From: Streptomyces sp. SID8374
GTDB taxonomy: Bacteria > Actinomycetota > Actinomycetes > Streptomycetales > Streptomycetaceae
DNA length: 64,000 bases
NCBI RefSeq assembly: GCF_009865135.1
Contig: NZ_WWGH01000001.1
Coordinates: 1,426,001 to 1,490,000, forward strand
Direction: 5' to 3'
Shown: in pieces, positions 45,252 through 53,429 of the stretch
Position numbering within the stretch: the first letter of the stretch is position 1
Layout of the letters: each line of letters opens with the position of its first letter
Position numbers and translations under genes: made by a program
The notes under the pieces: model-generated
What the model saw: the letters and a program-made list of their open reading frames with translations, nothing else
Told to the model about the DNA's origin: nothing
The model's database searches: none

Positions 45252-45997
45252 AGCCGCCCGGCGCTGTTGCCGCGACCCGTGCCGAATACTGTGTGATCGC
45301 CTGCGCGGAGGCCTGGCGCGGCGACGGCGAGGTACTGGCCAGCCCGATGGGGGCGGTTCCCTCCGTAGGCGCGCGGCTGGCCCGGCTGACCTTCGCCCCC
45401 GAGCTGCTCCTCACGGACGGCGAGGCGACGATCGCCGGCCCGGACGGCGAGGCGGAGGGCTGGCTCCCCTACCGCAGGCACCTCACCCTGGTCACCGGCG
45501 GCCGGCGGCACGTGATGATGGGCGCGAGCCAGATCGACCGGTTCGGCAACCAGAACATTTCCTGCATCGGCGACTGGGAACAGCCCTCCCGCCAGCTCCT
45601 GGGAGTGCGCGGAGCACCGGTCAACACCCTGAACAACCCGGTGAGTTACTGGATTCCCCGGCACTCGCCCCGGGTCTTCGTCGAACGGGTCGACATGGTC
45701 TGCGGGGTCGGTCACGACCGGGCCGAGGCGGCGGGCCCCTCGGCGACGCGCTTCCACCGCATCCCCCGGGTCGTCAGCGATCTCGGGGTCTTCGACTTCG
45801 CGACCCCGGACCGTTCGATGCGGCTGGCCTCGCTCCACCCGGGCGTCACGGTGGACCAGGTGCGCGAGGCGACGGGCTTCGCCCTGACCGTCCCCGCCGA
45901 CGTCCCGTACACGCGCGCCCCCTCCCCCGCCGAACTCGCCCTGATCCGCGAGGTCATCGACCCGTCGGGCACCCGTGACCGCGAGGTGCGGCCCTGA
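45248..45997 (+). CDS. ipdB: Steroid ring-cleaving hydrolase beta subunit, IpdB
   Basis: 249 residues. CoA-transferase beta fold: ATRAEYCVIACAEAWRG, SPMGAVPSVGARLARLTFAP, HVMMGASQIDRFGNQNIS and LGVFDFATPDRSMRLASLHPG correspond to mycobacterial IpdB. Forms an alpha2beta2 complex with IpdA. The GTG overlaps the ipdA stop; the stop TGA shares bases with the ipdC ATG. Several in-frame starts exist upstream inside ipdA, but similarity begins here. Confidence 0.92.
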   Translation: MKPPGAVAATRAEYCVIACAEAWRGDGEVLASPMGAVPSVGARLARLTFAPELLLTDGEATIAGPDGEAEGWLPYRRHLTLVTGGRRHVMMGASQIDRFGNQNISCIGDWEQPSRQLLGVRGAPVNTLNNPVSYWIPRHSPRVFVERVDMVCGVGHDRAEAAGPSATRFHRIPRVVSDLGVFDFATPDRSMRLASLHPGVTVDQVREATGFALTVPADVPYTRAPSPAELALIREVIDPSGTRDREVRP

Positions 45998-47103
45998 TGC
46001 GTACGGCGCTCACGGACCTTGTCGGGGTCCGGCACCCGATCGTGCAGACGGGGATGGGATGGGTCTCCGGCCCCCGCCTGGTCATCGCGACCGCGCGGGC
46101 CGGGGCGCTCGGCATCCTGGCCTCGGCGACGATGACGCCGGGCCAACTGCGGTCCGCCGTACGGGAGGTGAGGTCGCGGACGGACGCCCCGTTCGGGGTG
46201 AACCTGCGGGCGGACGCCGGGGATGCGCGGGAGCGGGTGCGGATCATCGTCGAGGAGGGGGTACGGGTGGCGTCGTTCGCGCTCGCCCCGTCGAAGGAGC
46301 TCATCGCGGAGCTGAAGGACGCGGGCGTGGTGGTCGTCCCGTCGGTGGGGGCCCGGCGCCATGCGGAGAAGGTCGCGGCGTGGGGCGCGGACGCGGTGAT
46401 CGTGCAGGGCGGCGAGGGCGGCGGTCACACGGGGGACGTGGCGACGACGGTGCTGCTGCCCCAGGTGGTGGACGCGGTGGACATCCCGGTGATCGCGGCG
46501 GGCGGCTTCCACGACGGGCGGGGGCTGGTGGCGGCGCTGGCGTACGGGGCGGCGGGCGTCGCGATGGGGACCAGGTTCCTGCTGACCTCGGACTCGACGG
46601 TGCCGGACGCGGTGAAGGCGCGGTATCTGGCGGCCGGGGTCAGGGACATCACCCTGACGAGGGCCGTGGACGGGCTCCCGCACCGGATGCTCCGTACGGA
46701 GATGGTGGCGGAGCTGGAGGGGGCGGGGCGGCTGCGTTCGCTGTACCGCGCACTGCGGCGGGCGTCCGGCTTCCGCCGGGTCTCCGGCCTGAGCTGGCCC
46801 GCGATGGTGCGGGACGGGCTGGCGCTGCGGCACGGCAAGGAGCTGACCTGGAGCCAGGTGCTGCTGGCGGCGAACACGCCGATGCTGCTGAGGGCGGCGA
46901 TGGTGGAGGGCCGCGCGGATGTCGGCATCATGGCGTCGGGCCAGGTGGCGGCCCTGATCGAGGATTTGCCGAGCGTGGGGGAGCTGGTGGCCCGGATCAT
47001 GGCGGAGGCGGAGCGGACCCTGGCGGCGCTGGGCACCGAACCCAGCCGACCCGCCGCCGAATCCGGCCCGCCCGACGCCATCTCCAGCCCGTCCGGCGCT
47101 TGA
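45997..47103 (+). CDS. ipdC: Flavin-dependent steroid CoA-ester dehydrogenase, IpdC
   Basis: 368 residues, nitronate monooxygenase/2-nitropropane dioxygenase fold. VGVRHPIVQTGMGWVSGPRLV, FGVNLRADAGDARERV, VIVQGGEGGGHTGDVATTVLL and GGFHDGRGLVAALAYGAAGVAMGTRF bind FMN. In the HIP pathway IpdC oxidises the 5-hydroxy CoA thioester so that EchA20 can open ring D. The last 20 residues (PSRPAAESGPPDAISSPSGA) are disordered and run into a repeat block. ATG overlaps the ipdB stop. Confidence 0.92.
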   Translation: MRTALTDLVGVRHPIVQTGMGWVSGPRLVIATARAGALGILASATMTPGQLRSAVREVRSRTDAPFGVNLRADAGDARERVRIIVEEGVRVASFALAPSKELIAELKDAGVVVVPSVGARRHAEKVAAWGADAVIVQGGEGGGHTGDVATTVLLPQVVDAVDIPVIAAGGFHDGRGLVAALAYGAAGVAMGTRFLLTSDSTVPDAVKARYLAAGVRDITLTRAVDGLPHRMLRTEMVAELEGAGRLRSLYRALRRASGFRRVSGLSWPAMVRDGLALRHGKELTWSQVLLAANTPMLLRAAMVEGRADVGIMASGQVAALIEDLPSVGELVARIMAEAERTLAALGTEPSRPAAESGPPDAISSPSGA

Positions 47104-47315
47104 GGACAGGCCCAACGCATCCAGCCCGTCCGGCGTTTGAGGACAACCCCGGTCCGGGGCTTTCGGGGCTCTGCCCCGGACCCCGGTCCTCAATCGCCGG
47201 ACGGCTGAAGGTGGTCCGGCCCTCCATCGCCCGACGGCTGAAGGTGGTCCGGCCCTCCATCACCGGACGGCCGGATGTACGCCCGGCTCAAATCGCCGGA
47301 CGGGCTGGAATTGGC
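47080..47315. repeat. Cluster of dispersed CCGGCGATTGAGGAC-type repeats and a hairpin
   Basis: CAGCCCGTCCGGCG-TTGAGGA units occur at 47090 and 47121, then a GGTCCGGGG/CCCCGGACC hairpin (47151-47182), then two exact-register copies of about 33 bp (GACGGCTGAAGGTGGTCCGG from 47191 and 47225) and decayed units to 47311. Such elements are common between streptomycete genes. They lie between convergent ipdC and the helicase gene and may end both transcripts. Confidence 0.7.
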
Positions 47316-47319
47316 CGCC

Positions 47320-48912
47320 CTACGCGGCCCGGCGCCGCCGCGCAGGAGCGGCAGAACGCGCAGCCGCGCCACCCGAGCGGCCCGCACCACCAGACGCGCC
47401 ACCGGCACCCGCACCGGACCCGGCCCCACGCCGGCCCCGCCCCCGGCTCCCGGAGCGCACCGCGCCCCCGCCGGAGCCGGCCGAACCCGAACCGCCCGAC
47501 CGCGTCCGCTGCTTCGGCGGAGTCGGCTGCGGGACCTCGACCACGATCGCGACGCCCGACGGCTCACGTGCCCCCGTGATCCGGGACAGCTCCTCGTCGC
47601 TGGAGGTGACCCGCGTGGTGCGCGGCGCGATGCCCGCGTCCTGCATCAGCCGGGTCATCTCCCGCTTCTCCTCGGGCAGCACCAGCGTGACGACGCTGCC
47701 GGACTCACCGGCGCGGGCCGTACGGCCGCCCCGGTGGAGGTAGTCCTTGTGGTCGGTGGGCGGGTCCACGTTGACGACCAGGTCGAGGTCGTCGACGTGG
47801 ATGCCACGGGCCGCCACGTTCGTCGCGACGAGCGCGGTGACCTGGCCGTTCTTGAACTGGTCCAGGGTCCGGTTCCGCTGCGGCTGGGAGCGCCCGCCGT
47901 GCAGGGCGGCCGCCCGTACACCGCTGGCGAGCAGCCGCTTGGCGAAGCGGTCGGCGGCGCGCTTGGTGTCCACGAACATGATCACGCGGCCCTCACGGGC
48001 GGCGATCTTCGTGGCGACGGCCTTCTTGTCCGTCTCGTCCAGGACGTGGAGCACGTGGTGCTCCATCGTGGTGACCGCACCGGCGGACGGGTCGACGGAG
48101 TGGACGACCGGGTCGGTGAGGAACATCTTGACGAGGCGGTCGATGTTCTTGTCCAGGGTCGCGGAGAACAGCATCCGCTGCCCGTCCGCCTCGACCTGCT
48201 TGAGCAGGGCGACGACCTGCGGCATGAAGCCCATGTCGGCCATCTGGTCGGCCTCGTCGAGGACGGTGATGGCGACCTCGTCCAGCCGGCAGTCGCCGCG
48301 CTCGATGAGGTCCTTGAGCCGGCCCGGGGTGGCGACGAGCACCTCGGCGCCGCGCCGCAGGGTGGCGGACTGCTTGGTGATGGACATGCCGCCGACGACG
48401 GTGGCCATCCGCAGGTTCACGGCGGTGGCGTACGGGGTCAGCGCGTCGGTGACCTGCTGGGCCAGCTCACGGGTGGGGACGAGGACCATGGCCAGCGGGG
48501 CGCGCGGCTCGCTGCGGCGCCCGGCGGTGCGGGCGAGCAGGGCCAGGCCGAAGGCGAGGGTCTTGCCGGAGCCGGTGCGGCCACGGCCGAGGATGTCCCG
48601 GCCGGCCAGCGAGTTCGGCAGGGTCGCGCCCTGGATCGGGAACGGCTCGGTGACGCCCTGCGCGGCAAGGGTCTTCAGCAGCGCGGCGGGCATGTCGAGG
48701 TCCGCGAAGGCCTCGACGGCCGGCAGTGCGGGGGTCACCATCTCCGGCAGGGCGAACTCGCCCTGCGGCGGGGTGGCCCGGCGGCGGGCCGGAGCCTTGC
48801 CACGGGCGCCGCCGCCCCGGTTGCCCGAGGGGGCCTGCGCGGTCGCACCCTGGCCGCGGCCACGGGCCGGGCGGGAGCGGGGGGTGCGGTCCTGGCGTTC
48901 GAAGCGAGTCAT
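47320..48912 (-). CDS. DEAD-box ATP-dependent RNA helicase, cold-shock type
   Basis: 530 residues. RecA-like domain 1 (about 75-275) has the Q motif VTEPFPIQGATLP, motif I GRGRTGSGKT, PTRELA, TPGRL, DEAD in TVLDEADQM and SAT; domain 2 (about 285-420) has ATNVAARGIHVDDLDLVV and HRGGRTARAG. The C-terminal 80 residues are Gly/Ser/Arg/Ala-rich (RSGGSGSAGSGGG type), an RNA-binding tail as in RhlE/CsdA. It unwinds RNA, probably at low temperature. The cold-shock gene lies just upstream in the same direction; the pair splits the steroid cluster. Confidence 0.93.
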   Translation of the reverse strand: MTRFERQDRTPRSRPARGRGQGATAQAPSGNRGGGARGKAPARRRATPPQGEFALPEMVTPALPAVEAFADLDMPAALLKTLAAQGVTEPFPIQGATLPNSLAGRDILGRGRTGSGKTLAFGLALLARTAGRRSEPRAPLAMVLVPTRELAQQVTDALTPYATAVNLRMATVVGGMSITKQSATLRRGAEVLVATPGRLKDLIERGDCRLDEVAITVLDEADQMADMGFMPQVVALLKQVEADGQRMLFSATLDKNIDRLVKMFLTDPVVHSVDPSAGAVTTMEHHVLHVLDETDKKAVATKIAAREGRVIMFVDTKRAADRFAKRLLASGVRAAALHGGRSQPQRNRTLDQFKNGQVTALVATNVAARGIHVDDLDLVVNVDPPTDHKDYLHRGGRTARAGESGSVVTLVLPEEKREMTRLMQDAGIAPRTTRVTSSDEELSRITGAREPSGVAIVVEVPQPTPPKQRTRSGGSGSAGSGGGAVRSGSRGRGRRGAGSGAGAGGASGGAGRSGGAAARSAAPARRRRAA

Positions 48913-49041
48913 ACGGAATTGCCCTCCTGGGGGATTCCTGGGCAACTACGGATTCGGATCACTGCCGATGTGCTTGTCCTACCGCTTGTTGTGCGCCCCC
49001 AGGATGCGCGCACAAAACGGGTTGTCGCTCGAACAGCACAA

Positions 49042-49076
49042 ACCGGGGCCCGCACCTTCACGGTGCGGGCCCCGGT
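49042..49076 (-). terminator. Perfect terminator after the cold-shock gene
   Basis: ACCGGGGCCCGCACC (49042-49056) pairs with GGTGCGGGCCCCGGT (49062-49076), 15 bp with a 5-nt loop, 24 bp past the stop codon. Confidence 0.85.
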
Positions 49077-49099
49077 CAGAGAGGTACGCGTCGCGGCAA

Positions 49100-49303
49100 T
49101 TAGGCCGGGACGATGTTCTCCGCCTGCGGGCCCTTCTGGCCCTGCGTGACGTCGAAGGAGACCTTCTGGCCCTCCTGGAGCTCACGGAAGCCCTGGGTGG
49201 CGATGTTGGAGTAGTGGGCGAAGACGTCGGCGCCGCCGCCGTCCTGCTCGATGAAGCCGAAGCCCTTTTCCGAGTTGAACCACTTCACGGTTCCAGTAGC
49301 CAT
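49100..49303 (-). CDS. Cold-shock protein, CspA family
   Basis: 67 residues, one cold-shock domain. RNP1 KGFGFIEQ and RNP2 VFAHYSNI are intact; [12 protein letters not shown] opens the protein. It binds single-stranded RNA and DNA and melts mRNA structure in the cold. TAGGAGA lies 6 bp upstream of the ATG. It has a long structured leader (see separate entry) and its own terminator, so it is monocistronic. Confidence 0.97.
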   Translation of the reverse strand: MATGTVKWFNSEKGFGFIEQDGGGADVFAHYSNIATQGFRELQEGQKVSFDVTQGQKGPQAENIVPA

Positions 49304-49332
49304 GTCATTCTCCTAAATAGGTGCAGTGCCGA

Positions 49333-49430
49333 GAATCCGCACTTTACGGATTCCAAGTCGCCGCATTGAGCCCCACCCGGAGAAAGCCGGAAAACAATAA
49401 AGCGCCTGAGGAAGCATTCCCGTCAGGCGC
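49333..49430 (-). promoter_or_regulatory. Structured 5' leader of the cold-shock gene
   Basis: Two hairpins precede the gene on the minus strand: GCGCCTGA/TCAGGCGC (49402-49430) and GAATCCG/CGGATTC (49333-49353), joined by an AT-rich segment. Further up, TTGCAG-17 bp-TTTATG may be a promoter. Long folded leaders are usual for temperature control of csp mRNAs. Confidence 0.55.
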
Positions 49431-49485
49431 ACATAAAGTTCATGGGTACCAAAACTGCAACGGGAACACCGTAGCACGTCCTCCC

Positions 49486-49512
49486 TCCGCGTGGTGGATC
49501 ACGCCACGCGGA
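49486..49512 (-). terminator. Hairpin after fadA6
   Basis: TCCGCGTGG (49486-49494) pairs with CCACGCGGA (49504-49512), 9 bp with a 9-nt loop, 22 bp past the fadA6 stop codon. Confidence 0.65.
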
Positions 49513-49534
49513 CCTCGAAGACGCCGGAGGCTGG

Positions 49535-50692
49535 TCAGAGGCGTTCGACGATGGTGACGTTGGCCTGTCCGCCGCCCTCGCACATGGTCTGGAGCCCGTA
49601 GCGGCCCCCGGTGCGTTCCAGTTCGTGCAGGAGCGTGGTCATCAGCTTGGCGCCGGTCGCGCCGAGAGGATGGCCCAGGGCGATCGCCCCGCCGTTGACG
49701 TTGACGCGTTCCGGGTCCGCGCCGGTCTCCTTCAGCCAGGCGAGGACGACCGGGGCGAAGGCCTCGTTGATCTCGACGAGGTCGATGGCGTCGATGGTGA
49801 GGCCGGTCTTCTTGAGGGCGTACGCCGTGGCGGGGATCGGCGCGGAGAGCATGCGGATCGGGTCCTCGCCCCGTACGGAGAGGTGGTGGATCCGGGCGCG
49901 CGGGGTGAGGCCGTGTTCGGCCACGGCCCGCTCGGAGGCGATGAGCAGGGCGGCGGCCCCGTCGGAGACCTGCGAGGAGCAGGCGGCGGTGATCGTGCCA
50001 CCGGGCAGGACGGGGCTCAGTACGGCCATCTTCTCCAGAGTCGTGTCGCGGCGCGGCCCCTCGTCCGTGGTGACGTCCCCGTACGCGACGGTCTCGCGGG
50101 CGAAGCGCCCCTCGTCGATGGCGCGGACGGCGCGGCGGTGGGAGGTGAGGGCGAACTCCTCCATGTCCCGGCGGCTGATGTCCCACTTCTCCGCGATGAG
50201 CTGGGCGCCGTAAAACTGGTTGACGGGCGCGTCGCCGTACCGGGCGCGCCAGCCCTCGCTGCCCGCGTACGGGCCCTCCGTGAGGCCGAGCGGTTCGGCG
50301 GCCTGGCGGGAGGCGAAGGCGATGGGGATCTGGGTCATGTTCTGCGTGCCGCCCGCCACGACGAGGTCCTGGGTGCCGGAGAGGACGCCCTGGGCCGCGA
50401 AGTGGACGGCCTGCTGCGAGGAGCCGCACTGCCGGTCGATGGTGACGCCCGGCACCTCCTCGGGCAGCCCGGCGGCCAGCCATGACGTACGGGCGATGTC
50501 CCCGGCCTGCGGCCCGACGGTGTCCAGGCAGCCGAAGACGACGTCCTCCACGGCCGCCGGGTCGACGCCCGCGCGGGCGATCAGCTCCCGCAGCACATGG
50601 GCGCCGAGATCGGCGGGGTGGACGGCCCCGAGGCCGCCCCTGCGCCGTCCGACGGGTGTCCGTACCGCTTCGACGATGTAGGCCTCGGCCAT
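49535..50692 (-). CDS. fadA6: Thiolase of steroid ring degradation, FadA6
   Basis: 385 residues, acetyl-CoA acyltransferase fold. Nucleophile Cys in DRQCGSSQQAVHFAAQG, active-site EINEAFAPV, GGAIALGHPLGATG with the catalytic His and CEGGGQANVTIVERL with the second Cys. VRTPVGRRRGGLGAVHPADLGAH and the GDIARTSWLAAGLPEEVPGV region agree closely with mycobacterial FadA6. It removes acetyl-CoA from a beta-keto CoA intermediate after ring C opening. Last gene of the leftward ipdF-kstR2-fadA6 group, 52 bp after the regulator. Confidence 0.92.
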   Translation of the reverse strand: MAEAYIVEAVRTPVGRRRGGLGAVHPADLGAHVLRELIARAGVDPAAVEDVVFGCLDTVGPQAGDIARTSWLAAGLPEEVPGVTIDRQCGSSQQAVHFAAQGVLSGTQDLVVAGGTQNMTQIPIAFASRQAAEPLGLTEGPYAGSEGWRARYGDAPVNQFYGAQLIAEKWDISRRDMEEFALTSHRRAVRAIDEGRFARETVAYGDVTTDEGPRRDTTLEKMAVLSPVLPGGTITAACSSQVSDGAAALLIASERAVAEHGLTPRARIHHLSVRGEDPIRMLSAPIPATAYALKKTGLTIDAIDLVEINEAFAPVVLAWLKETGADPERVNVNGGAIALGHPLGATGAKLMTTLLHELERTGGRYGLQTMCEGGGQANVTIVERL

Positions 50693-50744
50693 GGCTGCTG
50701 CTCCTCGGTCATCGAGAGGTGGCTAGGGGGCCGTCCGACACTCC

Positions 50745-51356
50745 CTAGGTGCGCAGGGCAATTCCGTCCAGCACCATCGACAGGTACTGGCGGGCGATCT
50801 CTTCGGGGCTGTGGTGTCCGCCGGGCCGGTACCAGGAGGCCGCGACCCAGACGGTGTCGCGGACGAAGCGGTAGGTCAGGCGGATGTCCAGGTCGTCGCG
50901 GAAGGTGCCTGCGGCGACGCCGCGTTCCAGGGTGGAGAGCCAGACCTTCTCGAACTTCGCCTGCGAGTCGGTGAGGTAGGCGAAGCGCGGCTGGGTGGCG
51001 AGGTGCTTGGACTCCTTCTGGTAGATCGCGACGGCGGGGCGGTGCCGGTCGATCTCCCGGAAGGACTCGGTGACCAGTGCCTCGATGGTCTCGCGCGGGC
51101 CGAGCCCGGCCGCCAGGACGGCGTCATACCCCTGCCAGAGCTCGTCGAGGAAGGTGGAGAGGATCTCGTCGATCATCGATTCCTTGGAATCGAAGTGGTA
51201 GTAGAGGCTGCCGGCGAGCATCCCCGCCTCGTCCGCGATGCGGCGGACGGTGGTGGCGTTGTATCCCTGGGCGGCGAAGACCTCGGCGGCGGTGGCGAGG
51301 AGTTCGCGGCGCCGTTCGGGGGTGGGGGTCACCTGGGGCTTCTTCTTGGTAGGCAC
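50745..51356 (-). CDS. kstR2: TetR-family regulator, KstR2-like
   Basis: 203 residues. Helix-turn-helix at about 15-62 (RRRELLATAAEVFAAQGYNA, TVRRIADEAGMLAGSLYYHFDSKESM); the C-terminal ligand domain follows with YQKESKHLATQPRF. KstR2 represses the HIP genes and is released by HIP-CoA. Context (ipdF upstream by 30 bp, fadA6 downstream) and two similar palindromes in the two divergent promoters support the call; ligand is inferred. Confidence 0.85.
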   Translation of the reverse strand: MPTKKKPQVTPTPERRRELLATAAEVFAAQGYNATTVRRIADEAGMLAGSLYYHFDSKESMIDEILSTFLDELWQGYDAVLAAGLGPRETIEALVTESFREIDRHRPAVAIYQKESKHLATQPRFAYLTDSQAKFEKVWLSTLERGVAAGTFRDDLDIRLTYRFVRDTVWVAASWYRPGGHHSPEEIARQYLSMVLDGIALRT

Positions 51357-51386
51357 CGGTCCATTGTCCGCCCGCCACCGCCGCGT

Positions 51387-52172
51387 TCACGCATGCTGGC
51401 TGCTGACGGCGACGACCTCGCCGGTCATGTAGGACGAGTAGCCGCTCGCCAGGAAGACGATGACGTTGGCGACCTCCCAGGGCTCGGCGTACCGGCCGAA
51501 CGCCTCCTTCTCCGTCAGCTCGGCGAGCAGCTCGGCCGAGGTGACCTTGGCCAGGTGGGGGTGCATGGCGAGGCTGGGGGCGACGGCGTTGACGCGTACG
51601 CCGTAGTCGGCGGCTTCGAGCGCGGCGCAGCGGGTGAGGGCCATGACACCGGCCTTGGCGGCGGCGTAGTGGGCCTGGCCGCGCTGGGCGCGCCAGCCGA
51701 CGACGGAGGCGTTGTTGACGACCACTCCCCCGGTCCCGGCGGCCTTGAGGGAGCGCAGGGCGGCGCGGGTGCAGCGGAAGGTGCCGTTCAGGGTGACGTC
51801 GAGGATCTTCGTCCACTGGTCGTCGGTCATCTCGGCGAGTTCGGCGGTGCCGCCGAGCCCCGCGTTGTTGACGACGATGTCGAGGCGGCCATGGGTGGCT
51901 TCGGCGTGGGCGAAGAGGGCCCGCACCTGGTCCTCGTCGGTGACGTCGCAGGTCAGGGCGGTGACGCGGTCGGCGCCGAACTCCTCGGCGAGGGCCTGCG
52001 CACTCTCCTTCAGCCGCCGTGTGTGGGCGTCGCCGATGACGACGCGGGCGCCCTCCTCCAGGAAGCGGCGGGCGGTGGCGCCGCCGATCCCGGCCCCGGC
52101 GGCGGCGGTGACGACGGCGGTGCGGCCGGTCAGCAGTCCGTGGCCCGGCAGGTAGTCCGGTGGTGCGCCCAT
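51387..52172 (-). CDS. ipdF: Short-chain reductase of HIP-CoA breakdown, IpdF
   Basis: 261 residues. PDYLPGHGLLTGRTAVVTAAAGAGIGGATA gives the cofactor motif, IVVNNAGLGG the NAG motif, VVVNNASVVGWRAQRGQAHYAAAKAG the active Tyr and Lys, and SSYMTGEVVAVSSQHA the C-terminus; these agree with mycobacterial IpdF (Rv3559c). IpdF reduces the 5-oxo group of HIP-CoA. Start at 52172 is preceded by AAGGGGA. The frame is open to 52229, inside the operator. First gene of the leftward group. Confidence 0.9.
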   Translation of the reverse strand: MGAPPDYLPGHGLLTGRTAVVTAAAGAGIGGATARRFLEEGARVVIGDAHTRRLKESAQALAEEFGADRVTALTCDVTDEDQVRALFAHAEATHGRLDIVVNNAGLGGTAELAEMTDDQWTKILDVTLNGTFRCTRAALRSLKAAGTGGVVVNNASVVGWRAQRGQAHYAAAKAGVMALTRCAALEAADYGVRVNAVAPSLAMHPHLAKVTSAELLAELTEKEAFGRYAEPWEVANVIVFLASGYSSYMTGEVVAVSSQHA

Positions 52173-52220
52173 CGGCCCATCCCCTTGCTCCTCGACGGTG
52201 CTGGGGCCATACGTTAACCT

Positions 52221-52238
52221 ACCAAACACTTGTTAGGG
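52221..52238. promoter_or_regulatory. KstR2-like operator, ipdF/acyl-CoA dehydrogenase divergent promoter
   Basis: ACCAAACACTTGTTAGGG, nearly identical to the inverse of the site at 43573-43590 (two differences in 18). It sits between ipdF and the two dehydrogenase genes, so one regulator can control both directions. Confidence 0.7.
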
Positions 52239-52283
52239 AACGGCCTCGGCGACAGTGCCGACCTCATGGAAGGCAGGCCCCCC

Positions 52284-53429
52284 ATGGATCTCGCGCAGAC
52301 AGCACGGACCGAGGCACTGCGGGCCGAGGCGCGGGCGTGGCTGCGCGCCCATGTGCCCGCCCGGCCGCTCCCCTCCCTGGAGACGGCCGAGGGGTTCGCC
52401 GCGCACCGGGAGTGGGAGGCCGAGCTGTACGAGGGCCGGTGGTCGGCGGTCGCCTGGCCGGAGGAGTACGGGGGCCGGGGCGCGGACCTCTTCGGGTGGC
52501 TGGCGTTCGAGGAGGAGTATTGGGCGGCGGGCGCCCCCGGCCGGGTCTCGCAGAACGGGATCAGCCTCCTCGCCCCGACCCTCTTCGACCACGGCACCGC
52601 CGAGCAGCGGGCCCGCGTGCTGCCCCCGATGGCGGGCGGCGAGGTGATCTGGGCGCAGGCCTGGTCGGAGCCGGAGGCCGGTTCGGACCTGGCGGCGCTG
52701 CGGTCGCGAGCGGTGCGGACGGCGGGCGGCTGGCTGCTGTCGGGGCAGAAGACCTGGTCGTCGCGGGCAGCTTTCGCGGACCGGGCCTTCGGGATATTCC
52801 GTACGGACCCGGGGGCCGCGAAGCCGCACCAGGGGCTGACGTACCTGATGTTCGGCCTGCGCACCCCCGGGGTCACGGTCCGTCCTATCGGGCGGCTGGA
52901 CGGGAAGCCCGCCTTCGCCGAGATCTTCCTCGACGAGGTCTTCGTACCGGACGAGGACGTCATCGGGGAGCCCGGCCAGGGCTGGCGCATCGCCATGGCG
53001 GCCACCGGCAACGAGCGCGGCCTCACCCTCCGCTCCCCCGGCCGCTTCCTGGCCGCCGCCGACCGGCTGACGGCACTGTGGCGGGAGACGGGCGACCCGG
53101 GGGACACAGCGGTGCGGGGCAGGGTGGCGGACGCGGTGATCGGGGCGCGGGCGTACCGGCTGTTCACGGCCGCCTCGGCGGCCCGGTTCGCGGCGGGGGC
53201 GGCGCTGGGGGCGGAGTCCAGCCTGAACAAGGTGTTCTGGTCGGAGTACGACATCGCGCTGCACGAGACGGCCCTCGACCTGCTCGGCCCGGACGCGGAG
53301 GCGGCGGCCGGCGCCTGGGCGGAGGGGTACGTCTTCGCGCTGGCGGGCCCCATCTACGCGGGGACGAACGAGATCCAGCGCGACATCATCGCCGAGCGGC
53401 TGCTCGGCCTGCCGAAGGGGCGGCGCTGA
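52284..53429 (+). CDS. Acyl-CoA dehydrogenase, larger subunit (IpdE1/FadE31-like)
   Basis: 381 residues. AWPEEYGGRGADLFGWLAFEEEYW, AQAWSEPEAGSDLAALRSRAV, LSGQKTWSSRAAFADRAFG and GPIYAGTNEIQRDIIAERLLGLPKG are acyl-CoA dehydrogenase signatures and resemble mycobacterial FadE31. It probably pairs with the next protein as an alpha2beta2 FAD enzyme of steroid ring breakdown (IpdE1-IpdE2 type). ATG at 52284 chosen over one at 52266; AAGGCAGG precedes it. TGATG overlap with the next gene. Confidence 0.85.
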   Translation: MDLAQTARTEALRAEARAWLRAHVPARPLPSLETAEGFAAHREWEAELYEGRWSAVAWPEEYGGRGADLFGWLAFEEEYWAAGAPGRVSQNGISLLAPTLFDHGTAEQRARVLPPMAGGEVIWAQAWSEPEAGSDLAALRSRAVRTAGGWLLSGQKTWSSRAAFADRAFGIFRTDPGAAKPHQGLTYLMFGLRTPGVTVRPIGRLDGKPAFAEIFLDEVFVPDEDVIGEPGQGWRIAMAATGNERGLTLRSPGRFLAAADRLTALWRETGDPGDTAVRGRVADAVIGARAYRLFTAASAARFAAGAALGAESSLNKVFWSEYDIALHETALDLLGPDAEAAAGAWAEGYVFALAGPIYAGTNEIQRDIIAERLLGLPKGRR

